Assembly: GCA_002432545.1 (NCBI GenBank)
Contig: DJFR01000241.1
Location: forward strand, 1-9,197
Direction: 5' to 3'
From: Flammeovirgaceae bacterium UBA5867
GTDB lineage: Bacteria > Bacteroidota > Bacteroidia > Cytophagales > Cyclobacteriaceae
Length of the DNA: 9,197 nucleotides
The notes under the pieces: model-generated
Databases searched by the model: none
What the model was told of the DNA's origin: nothing
The model's input: the letters and a program-made list of their open reading frames with translations, nothing else
Part shown: positions 1-6,744 of the stretch, in pieces
Layout: the number at the start of each line of letters is the position of its first letter
Numbering within the stretch: the first letter of the stretch is position 1
Made by a program: the position numbers and the translations under genes

Positions 1-928
1 AGATATCGAGATCGTGGGAATTAACGACCTGGTTGATCCTGAGTACATGGCATATATGCTGCAGTATGATTCAACACATGGTAAGTTTGATGGTACTGTA
101 GAAGTGAAAGACGGTGGCCTGGTTGTAAACGGAAAGAAAATCCGTGTTACGGCCGAGAAAGATCCTGCTAACTTAAAATGGTCTGAAGTAGGCGCTGAAA
201 TCGTTATCGAGTCTACCGGATTGTTCCTTACACAGGCTGATGGTCAGAAACATATCACAGCTGGTGCTAAGAAAGTAGTTTTCTCTGCTCCTGCTAAAGA
301 TGACACTCCTACGTTTGTAATGGGGGTTAACCACAAGAAACTTACAGCACAGCATACTATCGTATCAAACGCTTCTTGTACAACAAACTGCCTTGCTCCG
401 CTGGCAAAAGTACTGAACGATAAATTTGGTATCGTAGAAGGTTTGATGAGTACAGTTCACGCGGTTACTGCAACACAAAAAACAGTTGACGGTCCTTCAG
501 TAAAAGACTGGAGAGGTGGCCGTGGTGCATACCAGAACATTATTCCTTCCTCTACAGGTGCTGCTAAAGCTGTTGCTTTAGTTATTCCTGAGCTGAAAGG
601 TAAACTTACAGGTATGTCATTCCGTGTGCCGGTTGCCGATGTATCGGTAGTTGACCTTACGGTAAGACTTGCTAAAGCAGCATCTTACGAGCAAATCAAA
701 ACTGCTATGAAAGAAGCTTCTGAAGGCGAACTGAAAGGAATTTTAGGATATACAGAAGATGATGTAGTTTCTCAGGATTTCCTGGGCGATGCACGCACTT
801 CTATCTTCGATGCAAAAGCAGGTATCGCACTGAACGACAACTTCGTGAAAGTGGTATCATGGTACGATAACGAGTGGGGTTATTCTAACAAGCTGATCGA
901 CCTCGTGCAGGAATTGGCAAAAGTTTAA
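1..928 (+). CDS. gapA: Type I glyceraldehyde-3-phosphate dehydrogenase, 5'-truncated by the window
   Basis: NAD-dependent GAPDH converts glyceraldehyde 3-phosphate to 1,3-bisphosphoglycerate in cytosolic glycolysis. The reading frame is open from base 2 (DIEIVGIND...), so the GTG at 14 is an internal Val codon and not the start. By comparison with E. coli GapA about 25 N-terminal residues, including the GFGRIGR nucleotide loop, lie upstream of the window. Visible hallmarks are the Asp of GIND that binds the NAD ribose, the active-site block SNASCTTNC with the catalytic Cys codon at 377-379, the catalytic His in STVHAVTATQKTVDG (codon 458-460), DWRGGRGA, IIPSSTGAAKAV, FRVPVADVSVVDL and the C-terminal WYDNEWGYSNK. 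Nothing looks broken. A strong terminator follows 25 bases after the stop, so the gene ends its transcription unit. Family assignment is certain; the symbol gapA is used for the catabolic, NAD-type form. Confidence 0.97.
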   Translation, partial: DIEIVGINDLVDPEYMAYMLQYDSTHGKFDGTVEVKDGGLVVNGKKIRVTAEKDPANLKWSEVGAEIVIESTGLFLTQADGQKHITAGAKKVVFSAPAKDDTPTFVMGVNHKKLTAQHTIVSNASCTTNCLAPLAKVLNDKFGIVEGLMSTVHAVTATQKTVDGPSVKDWRGGRGAYQNIIPSSTGAAKAVALVIPELKGKLTGMSFRVPVADVSVVDLTVRLAKAASYEQIKTAMKEASEGELKGILGYTEDDVVSQDFLGDARTSIFDAKAGIALNDNFVKVVSWYDNEWGYSNKLIDLVQELAKV

Positions 929-953
929 TCTATACTGAATAAGTATTTGACTG

Positions 954-990
954 AAACCCGGAAGTTTTCCCTTCCGGGTTTTCTTTTTTA
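954..990 (+). terminator. Rho-independent terminator of the GAPDH gene
   Basis: Perfect 11-bp stem (arm AAACCCGGAAG at 954-964, complementary arm at 971-981) with a 6-base loop, followed by a T-rich tract at 981-989. It lies 25 bases downstream of the GAPDH stop and separates that gene from the J-domain gene. Confidence 0.93.
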
Positions 991-1129
991 TAACTGGTCA
1001 GTCACTGGCATTCTTTTATAGTCGTTTTCATGCCGTAAAACGCAAAAAACAGAAATAAGCCAGCATCGTTAGAAAGAAATAGAGAGGCATCTACGTTTTA
1101 GTCGTATTTGAACCCATTAACTTCAGACC

Positions 1130-2305
1130 ATGGCTGATTATTATAAAATACTCGGCATTAGTCCTTCGGATGATTCTACAACGCTGCGTGCAGCCTATAA
1201 AAGGTTGGCTATGCAGTATCACCCCGATCGTAATGCGGGCGACCCCGAGGCTGAAGAAATGTTCAAGCTCATCAACGAAGCATATCATGTACTCTCCGAT
1301 CCGCTCAAAAAATCACGATACGATTTTCAATTCAATCCACCGGTAGTCGAAACTTTTGATGTTCAGCACGAGATCAACAGACGTAAATACTGGAAGTGGC
1401 AGCAGGCACAACATCAATACTATAAAATTGATAAAGAATATTTCAAGATACAGGGTCTCGCCTTCCTGGTATTTATAGTCATAGCCGGATTTTGTTTTTC
1501 GGTCATTCACACCGCCTATTATTTTGTAGAACAAAAACAAATTGCCAAATGGAACGCTAACAGCGAAGCACTGCTACAGGTAAACGCTTTGTTTGGTACC
1601 GGTAAATTTGATGAAGCCTTCAGTATGATGCTTACGCTCCAGAAAAATGATCCGATGGAGTTCAGGTTTATTTATGGATATGATAGCCTCATCACTACCC
1701 TGCATGCCATGGCCGATCATGAATTTAAAAACCTTCAGTTTGCTGAAGCGGTATCACATTACCTCGTTCTTAAAAATCATGAAGACCCGGTGCAGTTTGA
1801 AACGCTTGAGAAACTTGCCTTGTGCCAGTATTACCTCGGTAATTTTCAGGAAGCAGTAACGGCTCTCAAACATTTACACAATCAGCAACCTGAAAATCTT
1901 CAATTGATATACCGCATAGGCATGATCAGTCTTGAAAAGCTTGATCAACCCGAAGAGGCACTTCAATATTTTAACCTCGGCAAAAAACTATTCCGGAAAA
2001 ATTTAACAGAAATATATGGCGAAGCTTTTATGATTGTGATGGACCCGAACGATGCTCCGGATATTTACTACGAGATATTCGAAGCACGTGGCCGGGTAAA
2101 CCTGAGGCTTGGCCATTACGAAGATGTGCTGAACGATTGTACCTGGGGTGTATACCTGCGCCCTGAAAAAGGAGAGCCATATTTACTTCGCGCTCTGGCA
2201 CATATAGAGGGAAGAACGTATGAGAATGTATGTAGCGACCTGCGAAAAGCTAAACAGCTTGGCATTGAAAATACAGAGGCGTTGATACGGGAACATTGCC
2301 GGTAA
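1130..2305 (+). CDS. Membrane-anchored J-domain protein with C-terminal TPR repeats
   Basis: A 391-residue protein. Residues 1-66 are a J domain (DYYKILGI, helix II AAYKRLAMQYHPDRN with the HPD motif at 31-33, then FKLINEAYHVLSDPLKKSRYD), which in this family stimulates the ATPase of an Hsp70 such as DnaK. There is no Gly/Phe region, zinc finger or DnaJ C-terminal substrate domain, so it is not the housekeeping DnaJ. A charged/aromatic linker (80-106) leads to one membrane segment at about 108-133. Residues from about 145 to the end are helical with TPR-like repeats; the clearest are LALCQYYLGNFQEAVTALKHL, IYRIGMISLEKLDQPEEALQYF and a final repeat ending CSDLRKAKQLG. With no signal peptide, the J domain is probably cytoplasmic and the TPR domain periplasmic (inference from a single TM). 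Start ATG gives the exact J-domain N-terminus; no Shine-Dalgarno is present. A weak promoter-like TACGTTTT lies at 1092-1099. It converges on the AbiEii gene with a 26-base gap and no obvious terminator. Confidence 0.9.
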   Translation: MADYYKILGISPSDDSTTLRAAYKRLAMQYHPDRNAGDPEAEEMFKLINEAYHVLSDPLKKSRYDFQFNPPVVETFDVQHEINRRKYWKWQQAQHQYYKIDKEYFKIQGLAFLVFIVIAGFCFSVIHTAYYFVEQKQIAKWNANSEALLQVNALFGTGKFDEAFSMMLTLQKNDPMEFRFIYGYDSLITTLHAMADHEFKNLQFAEAVSHYLVLKNHEDPVQFETLEKLALCQYYLGNFQEAVTALKHLHNQQPENLQLIYRIGMISLEKLDQPEEALQYFNLGKKLFRKNLTEIYGEAFMIVMDPNDAPDIYYEIFEARGRVNLRLGHYEDVLNDCTWGVYLRPEKGEPYLLRALAHIEGRTYENVCSDLRKAKQLGIENTEALIREHCR

Positions 2306-2331
2306 ATTACTAATAGCCTATATCATTATGT

Positions 2332-3303
2332 TTAAAGCCTATCACAATACCGATCAAAAGTGATTAAGTATTTTTTAATCTCGTTAAATGTTTTGACGAT
2401 CGCAGATGGGGAAGGAAGTTCGCTCCAAACCAATTCTCCCAACTCAGATATATAGGTTGTTTCCAGTGTTCTCCATGTACCTTCAAAATCCTTTAAAAGA
2501 GGTGATTCACTGAAGGGTTTCTGTATCCAGGCACCAGCAAAAATTCCATTCGAGGCATCATCTTCTATAGCCAGTGTTAGAATTTTAAAATTTTCCTCGG
2601 TCAATACTTTTTCCTGTAAATCATGCTGATGCATTAACTGATGAATGTCATAGAAATGGCGAATCTTACTTCTCACTTTTTCGGGGCCCTCGTATGAAAG
2701 TCTTATCAACGACAATAACTTTTCGAATACGGTTCTCTCTCTGGCAAGAACATTTACAGAAAACGGTTCGAGCCCGAATTGATTAATCATTTCTTGAAAT
2801 CCATTGACCGCAAGAAACTGCGCTATATAAGATTGAACCTGTTTCTTTTCATAGGGAACTGGTTGAGTAAAAGCATTGATCTCTAACTGAATATGATCTT
2901 TGATCTGACTGAAGTTGTTATCCTTTAAAGCTTTCGGATAATGATAGAATGTTCTTCTGTTCCTGCCTTTCTTCTCTTCCGTCACATGTTGAAAATATAT
3001 TAATCCCTGATTAACTATATTCTCGACTTCTTTTATCCTGGCTGTAATCTGATTACCTGACATTCCTGCAATCTTCAAAATGGCAAGATCTATATCTTCA
3101 GAAAATCGATTTATGCATTCATACGCTTTTGAAAGTGACGTGCCGCCCTTAAAGACTACATCATCCATAATCTTCGATGTCGAAAGATTTTTAAGAACAT
3201 ACGTCACCCAATAGTCTTTTTCTATAAAGATCGAACGCATTTTGAAATGAGCAGCAACAGATTCAACTGCATCAGTGAAATCATCAGATTGATGGAATGT
3301 CAT
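2332..3303 (-). CDS. AbiEii-family nucleotidyltransferase toxin (DUF1814)
   Basis: A 323-residue protein of the AbiEii/DUF1814 nucleotidyltransferase fold, the toxin half of AbiE abortive-infection/toxin-antitoxin pairs. Related enzymes (MenT group) transfer nucleotides to tRNA; the substrate here is unknown. Visible motifs are EKDYWVTYVL (28-37), the polymerase-beta-like core FKGGTSLSKAY (51-61) followed by RFSEDIDL (66-73) with the paired acidic residues, a third acidic strand IQLEIN (138-143), ERTVFEKLLSL (189-199) and RHFYDIHQL (215-223). All expected catalytic blocks are present, so it looks intact. Its ATG (3303-3301) overlaps the TGA of the upstream antitoxin gene as ATGA, which suggests translational coupling with antitoxin made first. 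No terminator is evident before the convergent J-domain gene. GC is low compared with neighbouring genes in the lines I counted. Confidence 0.92.
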   Translation of the reverse strand: MTFHQSDDFTDAVESVAAHFKMRSIFIEKDYWVTYVLKNLSTSKIMDDVVFKGGTSLSKAYECINRFSEDIDLAILKIAGMSGNQITARIKEVENIVNQGLIYFQHVTEEKKGRNRRTFYHYPKALKDNNFSQIKDHIQLEINAFTQPVPYEKKQVQSYIAQFLAVNGFQEMINQFGLEPFSVNVLARERTVFEKLLSLIRLSYEGPEKVRSKIRHFYDIHQLMHQHDLQEKVLTEENFKILTLAIEDDASNGIFAGAWIQKPFSESPLLKDFEGTWRTLETTYISELGELVWSELPSPSAIVKTFNEIKKYLITFDRYCDRL

Positions 3304-4028
3304 ACAATATTCCAGGAACGTTTATTGGGCAACATGTCGGTGGATACTCCAACTTCAAATATTGAAAGCCTGTTGATGGTTCGTTTTAGTTTTGCAATTC
3401 TGACATTGGAGAAATATTGTTCCATCATCGCTCCCACGAGTGCTCGTGTACCAGGGTTAGATGATAACGCCAGTTCTACCAGACGTTCTTTCTTAACCTT
3501 TGACAACTCTGCAATACGATCTTTTAATATTTTCAGTGAATCATCTGGCGTTGAGTCCGGAATTGTTTTGATATCACGTAAGGCATCCAGTAATTGAAGC
3601 AACAAAATATCTTCATCAGCGAAGCTTATATTCCTGCGAATGTACTTTACTTTATAACCGCCAATTTTCTTTGGTTGCAAGGGATTCGAAGTTGCTATAA
3701 CTATAGTATTGGAGATCTGCGAAGTCAAACCTAATTGATTGTAAACTGACAATCCCGTCAAGTATCCGATTCTTCTGTTTTGCCGCATCGTCAATGCATT
3801 GATAACAGAGGATTCTCCGGGGCGGCTATTTCCAAACTTTGATTGCTTCGACTTATAGTACTTACCCCTCTCCAATCGCGATATTACTCCCCTCTTTGCC
3901 AGCCTGCTCAATGACTGGGCCGCTGTAATAAATTGTTCTGAAGTGATGTTCAATTGCGCGTAATCAAAAACTGCCCCCTCAGGCATGTTCTCAACTTTTC
4001 TATAGATTATTTCAGCGACAGACGACAT
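3300..4028 (-). CDS. AbiEi-like antitoxin / transcriptional regulator (DUF6088-type)
   Basis: A 242-residue protein and the antitoxin partner of the adjacent AbiEii toxin. The N-terminal ~60 residues form a winged-helix-like region ending in LSRLAKRGVISRLERGKYY (40-58), as in AbiEi antitoxins that bind their own promoter. The middle part has RRIGYLTGLSVYNQLGL (85-101) and SNTIVIATSNP (106-116), the typical AbiEi-like core. The tail (about 160-242) is helical and basic and may contact the toxin (inference). I chose ATG 4028 over the in-frame TTG at 4046. The candidate -7 element at 4058-4065 puts the transcript start near 4054, which leaves the TTG almost no leader, and MSSVAEIIYRKV starts cleanly at the first helix. 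The stop overlaps the toxin start (ATGA). Likely negatively autoregulated through the inverted repeat at 4084-4111. The exact Pfam family is from memory. Confidence 0.87.
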   Translation of the reverse strand: MSSVAEIIYRKVENMPEGAVFDYAQLNITSEQFITAAQSLSRLAKRGVISRLERGKYYKSKQSKFGNSRPGESSVINALTMRQNRRIGYLTGLSVYNQLGLTSQISNTIVIATSNPLQPKKIGGYKVKYIRRNISFADEDILLLQLLDALRDIKTIPDSTPDDSLKILKDRIAELSKVKKERLVELALSSNPGTRALVGAMMEQYFSNVRIAKLKRTINRLSIFEVGVSTDMLPNKRSWNIV

Positions 4029-4057
4029 ACTCACTATTGATAACAACTTATATTAAT

Positions 4058-4088
4058 CAAAAGTAGAATCCGGAAACAATATTGTCAA
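4058..4088 (-). promoter_or_regulatory. Bacteroidetes-type promoter of the abiE operon
   Basis: Read on the minus strand, TACTTTTG (4065-4058) matches the -7 consensus TAnnTTTG exactly. A -33 TTG (4088-4086) lies 20 bases upstream, a normal spacing for this phylum. The predicted transcript start near 4054 gives a leader of about 26 bases to the ATG at 4028. Confidence 0.65.
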
Positions 4089-4111
4089 GTTTTAGACACT
4101 AAAAACTTGAC
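4084..4111. promoter_or_regulatory. Inverted repeat overlapping the abiE -33 element, probable antitoxin operator
   Basis: GTCAAGTTTT (4084-4093) and its exact reverse complement AAAACTTGAC (4102-4111) are separated by 8 bases. The arm nearest the operon contains the -33 TTG of the candidate promoter. No T-tract follows, so it is not a terminator. AbiEi antitoxins are known to bind inverted repeats at their own promoters; binding here is inferred. A smaller repeat, AATCAC-N4-GTGATT at 4127-4142, lies further upstream and could be a secondary site. Confidence 0.6.
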
Positions 4112-4332
4112 TTAACCGCACAAATTAATCACATAAGTGATTGACTATAAACAAAATATAAATTAATTAAAAAAACCTGCAGTGATCCAATTCATGAAGA
4201 ACATATACACTGCCCTTGCTGGGGTAAAAGAATGTGAATTTCTGAACGCTCTCTTCATAAGGCATCTACCTCACATTCCATAAAATTATCCGTATTTTTA
4301 CCACCACTCAAATACCCGTTAGAGTGGTATAA

Positions 4333-4366
4333 AATTTTAAAGACGCTAAGACAGAATTTTAAAGAC
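4333..4366 (+). repeat. 12-bp direct repeat with 22-bp period upstream of the TerB-like gene
   Basis: AATTTTAAAGAC occurs exactly at 4333-4344 and again at 4355-4366, one copy every 22 bases (about two helical turns). The second copy ends 7 bases before the ATG at 4374. The spacing resembles tandem binding sites for a dimeric regulator on one DNA face; function is inferred only. Confidence 0.6.
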
Positions 4367-4373
4367 CCCGCTT

Positions 4374-4811
4374 ATGAAGAACCAGCTGAATCGCGAACAC
4401 CTCATCTCCGTTAAAAATAGTTACTTCAATATACTCGCGCTGTTTTTAGGACAGTCAAAGATCGATAGCCGTTTTCTGCGATGCCTGCTCAAGTGGGGCT
4501 TTCAGTTGCACTTAAGTCCGGAGGATCTCGCGAAAGCCAATGTAGACCTTACGCATTTACAGTTTACCAACCCGGCCGACAAGATTGAGAAACTCGAAGC
4601 AATCTATCACCTGGTATATATGATTTACCTGGATGCTGTGGTGGAAGATGTCGAACTTGAAGTGGCTACCATTTATGCCGAGCAACTTGGGTTTCGTGCT
4701 ACCATTGTAAGCGACTTGTTCAAGTCTATCGCGACTGAAGCGTATGACGATGCCATTACCCGCAACGTACGCCAGGAGGTAATGGACTTTCTAAAACTTC
4801 ACGAAGCGTAA
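4374..4811 (+). CDS. Small TerB-like helical protein
   Basis: A 145-residue, all-helical, cytoplasmic-looking protein with no signal peptide or membrane segment. Residues 71-107 (EKLEAIYHLVYMIYLDAVVEDVELEVATIYAEQLGF) have the layout of the TerB fold, in which a helix ends in an acidic turn (here D87, E91, D92, E94) and is followed by a second helix ending in LGF. In TerB proteins such acidic residues bind metal ions, and the domain is linked to tellurite resistance, stress signalling or membrane-associated complexes. No other Ter genes are near, so a tellurite role is not supported. The ATG follows the 22-bp-spaced repeat; no Shine-Dalgarno is seen. A 103-base gap with a separate promoter precedes the kinase gene, so the two are probably not one strict operon. 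The assignment is from pattern and is moderately sure; the exact function is unknown. Confidence 0.72.
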   Translation: MKNQLNREHLISVKNSYFNILALFLGQSKIDSRFLRCLLKWGFQLHLSPEDLAKANVDLTHLQFTNPADKIEKLEAIYHLVYMIYLDAVVEDVELEVATIYAEQLGFRATIVSDLFKSIATEAYDDAITRNVRQEVMDFLKLHEA

Positions 4812-4867
4812 GGTATAGCGGGCAATCTGCGTATCGCTAAAATATTCATATATCCTTAACATCGTTT

Positions 4868-4900
4868 TTGACAGAACCGGTCGGGGCACCGTTAGCTTTG
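4868..4900 (+). promoter_or_regulatory. Bacteroidetes-type promoter of the histidine kinase gene
   Basis: An exact -7 match TAGCTTTG (4893-4900) has a -33 TTG at 4868-4870, 22 bases upstream, which is within the usual 17-23 range. The transcript start would be near 4904, about 10 bases before the ATG at 4915, and this supports that start. Confidence 0.6.
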
Positions 4901-4909
4901 TGCCCTGAC
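4880..4909 (+). promoter_or_regulatory. Inverted repeat enclosing the kinase -7 element
   Basis: GTCGGGGCAC (4880-4889) pairs with GTGCCCTGAC (4900-4909) over 10 positions with a single G-T mismatch, around a 10-base centre that holds nearly all of the -7 element. There is no T-tract, so it is not a terminator. It may be an operator for a repressor, possibly for feedback on the kinase gene (inference). Confidence 0.5.
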
Positions 4910-4914
4910 TACGA

Positions 4915-6744
4915 ATGTTCTGGAATATCAATACCATCGGGAAACGTTTATTCCTTTCCTTTAGCATACTGGCGGTAAACGTCATCATTATCTCGGCTCT
5001 CTCCTATCATTTCATTTCGCGCACCAAAAATATATACGAGCTTACCAAACGTATTGAGGATGAGCGCATCCAGATCGAACGACTGCTCAAGCTCGACTTG
5101 GACTTCCTGCGGTTCGAAACTATCAACCAGGAATTTTATAAAACCAACAAAAGCGGTATTCTGCTTCAGCGCGACAGTCTATATACCATTATTCTGCAGG
5201 AAGCTATTTTGCTTAACAATGTGATGGACGACTATAACCTGGGCGTTGGTAAAAACTTCGATAGTATAAATCAAACGCTCCAGACGTATAACACTACTTT
5301 TTCCAAGATCAAGGAGAAAATTATATACCGTGGCTTTAAAGACTATGGCATTGAAGGACGCATGCGGAAGTTTGCACATGAACTGGAAGAGCACTCCAAC
5401 GAAATAAGCATGATCGAAATTCTCTCGCTGCGAAGACACGAAAAAGATTACTTCCTGCGCAAAGAGAAACACTATAAAACCAGGTTCAATACGTTTGCCG
5501 ATTCACTCATCAGCAAGCTTAACTCCGATCACAGCTTCGTAGTACATTTACTGGAATCGTATCGCGATAATTTTAATCAGCTTGCAGCACTCGATGAAGC
5601 GATCGGTCTTCTGCCAACGCAAGGGCTGATGGGCGAACTCAACCGACACACTGATGAACTTTCCAATCAGCTCACTTCGCTGGCAACGCTTACCGGTGAC
5701 CGCGCCAACAGCATCATCCGCCAGAGTCTCGTTACTTGCATCAGCATTGGTTTGAGTGCTATAGTAATCTCGTTTGTACTCACGTATGTTACTGCGCTGC
5801 GCCTTACACGTCCTATAAAAAAATTATCGAACTCCATTGGCAAGTTCATGGTAACGCAGGGGCTGAACGAAGATGAGTTGAAGGAATCAGATGTAACGAA
5901 TGAGATCCACAATCTATCGAATGCCTATATCAAGCTCACCCGCAAACTCAAGATGCAGTTCGATGAGATTCAACGCAAATCGCAGTTGCTCGAAAAACGC
6001 AATGCTGAATTGCAGAAGTTAAACGAAGAGCTCGATCGGTTTATTTATAGCTCTGCACATGATTTGAAATCACCACTCGCATCCATGGCTGGATTGGTAC
6101 ATCTTGCCAAACGCGAAATGGATGTACCGGAGCATGGCCATTACTTTGATCGCATGCAGTCAAGTATTGAAAAGATGGAGGGTTTTATCCGCGACATTAC
6201 CGATTACGCGAAGAACAAACGCCAGCAGATCAAATCAGAAAAGATTAACCTTCAAGCCATCGTCAGCGATATATTTCAGAGTTTCCAGTTTATACCACAG
6301 GCCGATCAGATCACGAAGAATATCCGCATCAGCAACGGTGAGTTTTATACAGACAAAACAAGGCTGGAGATCATTCTGAAAAATCTCATCTCCAACGCCA
6401 TCCGCTATGCTGATTTTGGAAAACCGAGTCCATTCATTTCCATTGAGGCTTCAATCCATAAAAATTCAACTACCATTAAAATAGAAGACAACGGTATCGG
6501 CATTGCCGATGAGCACATCTATAAGATCTTCGATATGTTTTACCGGGCCAGCGACTACGCGAAAGGTTCGGGCATCGGGTTGTTCCTGGTGCGTGAGTCG
6601 GTTAAGATGCTGCGCGGCACCATCGCGGTGGAGTCAGAATTACAAAAAGGTACAACGTTTATCTTAACTTTACCTTCGCTGGACAAGGTAAACGTAAACC
6701 AGCTGCCGGAATCTGTACCCATTAAATTTCTGACTGCATCATGA
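4915..6744 (+). CDS. Orphan transmembrane sensor histidine kinase
   Basis: A 609-residue inner-membrane sensor kinase. TM1 is at about 12-34 and TM2 at about 269-294. The ~235-residue periplasmic region between them is helical and carries SLRRHEKDYFLR (171-182), a motif resembling the one in helical bimodular (HBM) sensor domains. A HAMP domain (about 293-346, starting LTRPIKKLSNSIGKF) and a coiled coil (about 348-374) lead to a HisKA domain with phospho-acceptor H382 in SSAHDLKSPLASM. The HATPase_c domain has the N box LKNLISNAIRYA (488-499), G1 box EDNGIGI (524-530), F box FDMFYRA (539-545) and G2 box GSGIGLFLV (551-559). All motifs are intact, so it should be catalytically active. There is no receiver domain and no response regulator in the window, so the partner is elsewhere. 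Its TGA overlaps the ATG of the SnoaL_3-like gene (ATGA). The start fits a promoter ending at 4900. Confidence 0.95.
   Translation: MFWNINTIGKRLFLSFSILAVNVIIISALSYHFISRTKNIYELTKRIEDERIQIERLLKLDLDFLRFETINQEFYKTNKSGILLQRDSLYTIILQEAILLNNVMDDYNLGVGKNFDSINQTLQTYNTTFSKIKEKIIYRGFKDYGIEGRMRKFAHELEEHSNEISMIEILSLRRHEKDYFLRKEKHYKTRFNTFADSLISKLNSDHSFVVHLLESYRDNFNQLAALDEAIGLLPTQGLMGELNRHTDELSNQLTSLATLTGDRANSIIRQSLVTCISIGLSAIVISFVLTYVTALRLTRPIKKLSNSIGKFMVTQGLNEDELKESDVTNEIHNLSNAYIKLTRKLKMQFDEIQRKSQLLEKRNAELQKLNEELDRFIYSSAHDLKSPLASMAGLVHLAKREMDVPEHGHYFDRMQSSIEKMEGFIRDITDYAKNKRQQIKSEKINLQAIVSDIFQSFQFIPQADQITKNIRISNGEFYTDKTRLEIILKNLISNAIRYADFGKPSPFISIEASIHKNSTTIKIEDNGIGIADEHIYKIFDMFYRASDYAKGSGIGLFLVRESVKMLRGTIAVESELQKGTTFILTLPSLDKVNVNQLPESVPIKFLTAS

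Larger units (their letters stand above)
4029..4373. other. Gene-free region between the abiE operon and the TerB-like gene
   Basis: About 345 AT-rich bases between divergent genes. The left part holds the abiE promoter and operator. The middle (about 4145-4290) shows nothing I can support: only an unconvincing 29-codon ORF (4194-4283) and a 7-bp inverted repeat (4303-4309 with 4322-4328). The right end holds a 12-bp direct repeat just before the TerB-like start. I found no exact TAnnTTTG on the plus strand, so the promoter of the TerB-like gene is unidentified; TATTTTTA at 4293-4300 is a one-mismatch candidate with no good TTG. Confidence 0.7.

Noticed and set aside
14..16. GTG as a GAPDH start codon
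   Set aside because: The frame is open upstream to base 2 and encodes DIEI, matching internal GapA sequence; the true start lies outside the window.
1023..1042. CGTTTT ... AAAACG inverted repeat upstream of the J-domain gene
   Set aside because: A 6-bp AT-rich stem about 90 bases before the start with no adjacent promoter element; likely chance.
2315..2342. Direct repeat AGCCTAT at 2315-2321 and 2336-2342
   Set aside because: Only 7 bases, both copies on the same side of the abiE operon, so it does not look like an insertion-site duplication.
3247..3597. 116-codon plus-strand ORF
   Set aside because: It is antisense to the antitoxin/toxin junction, where both minus-strand genes carry clear family motifs; no domain is visible in it.
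4029..4046. TTG start (4046) for the antitoxin, adding six residues
   Set aside because: It lies only about 8 bases after the predicted transcript start, and an ATG at 4028 gives a cleaner N-terminus.
4194..4283. 29-codon ORF starting ATGAAGAAC in the abiE/TerB-like gap
   Set aside because: It is very short, has no promoter, signal peptide or recognisable pattern, and is compatible with chance.
4303..4328. 7-bp inverted repeat ACCACTC ... GAGTGGT with a 12-base loop
   Set aside because: The stem is short with a long loop, no T-tract and no clear placement relative to a promoter; not strong enough to call.
6104..6379. 91-codon plus-strand ORF inside the kinase gene
   Set aside because: It is out of frame with the HisKA/HATPase coding sequence, whose motifs are continuous in the other frame.
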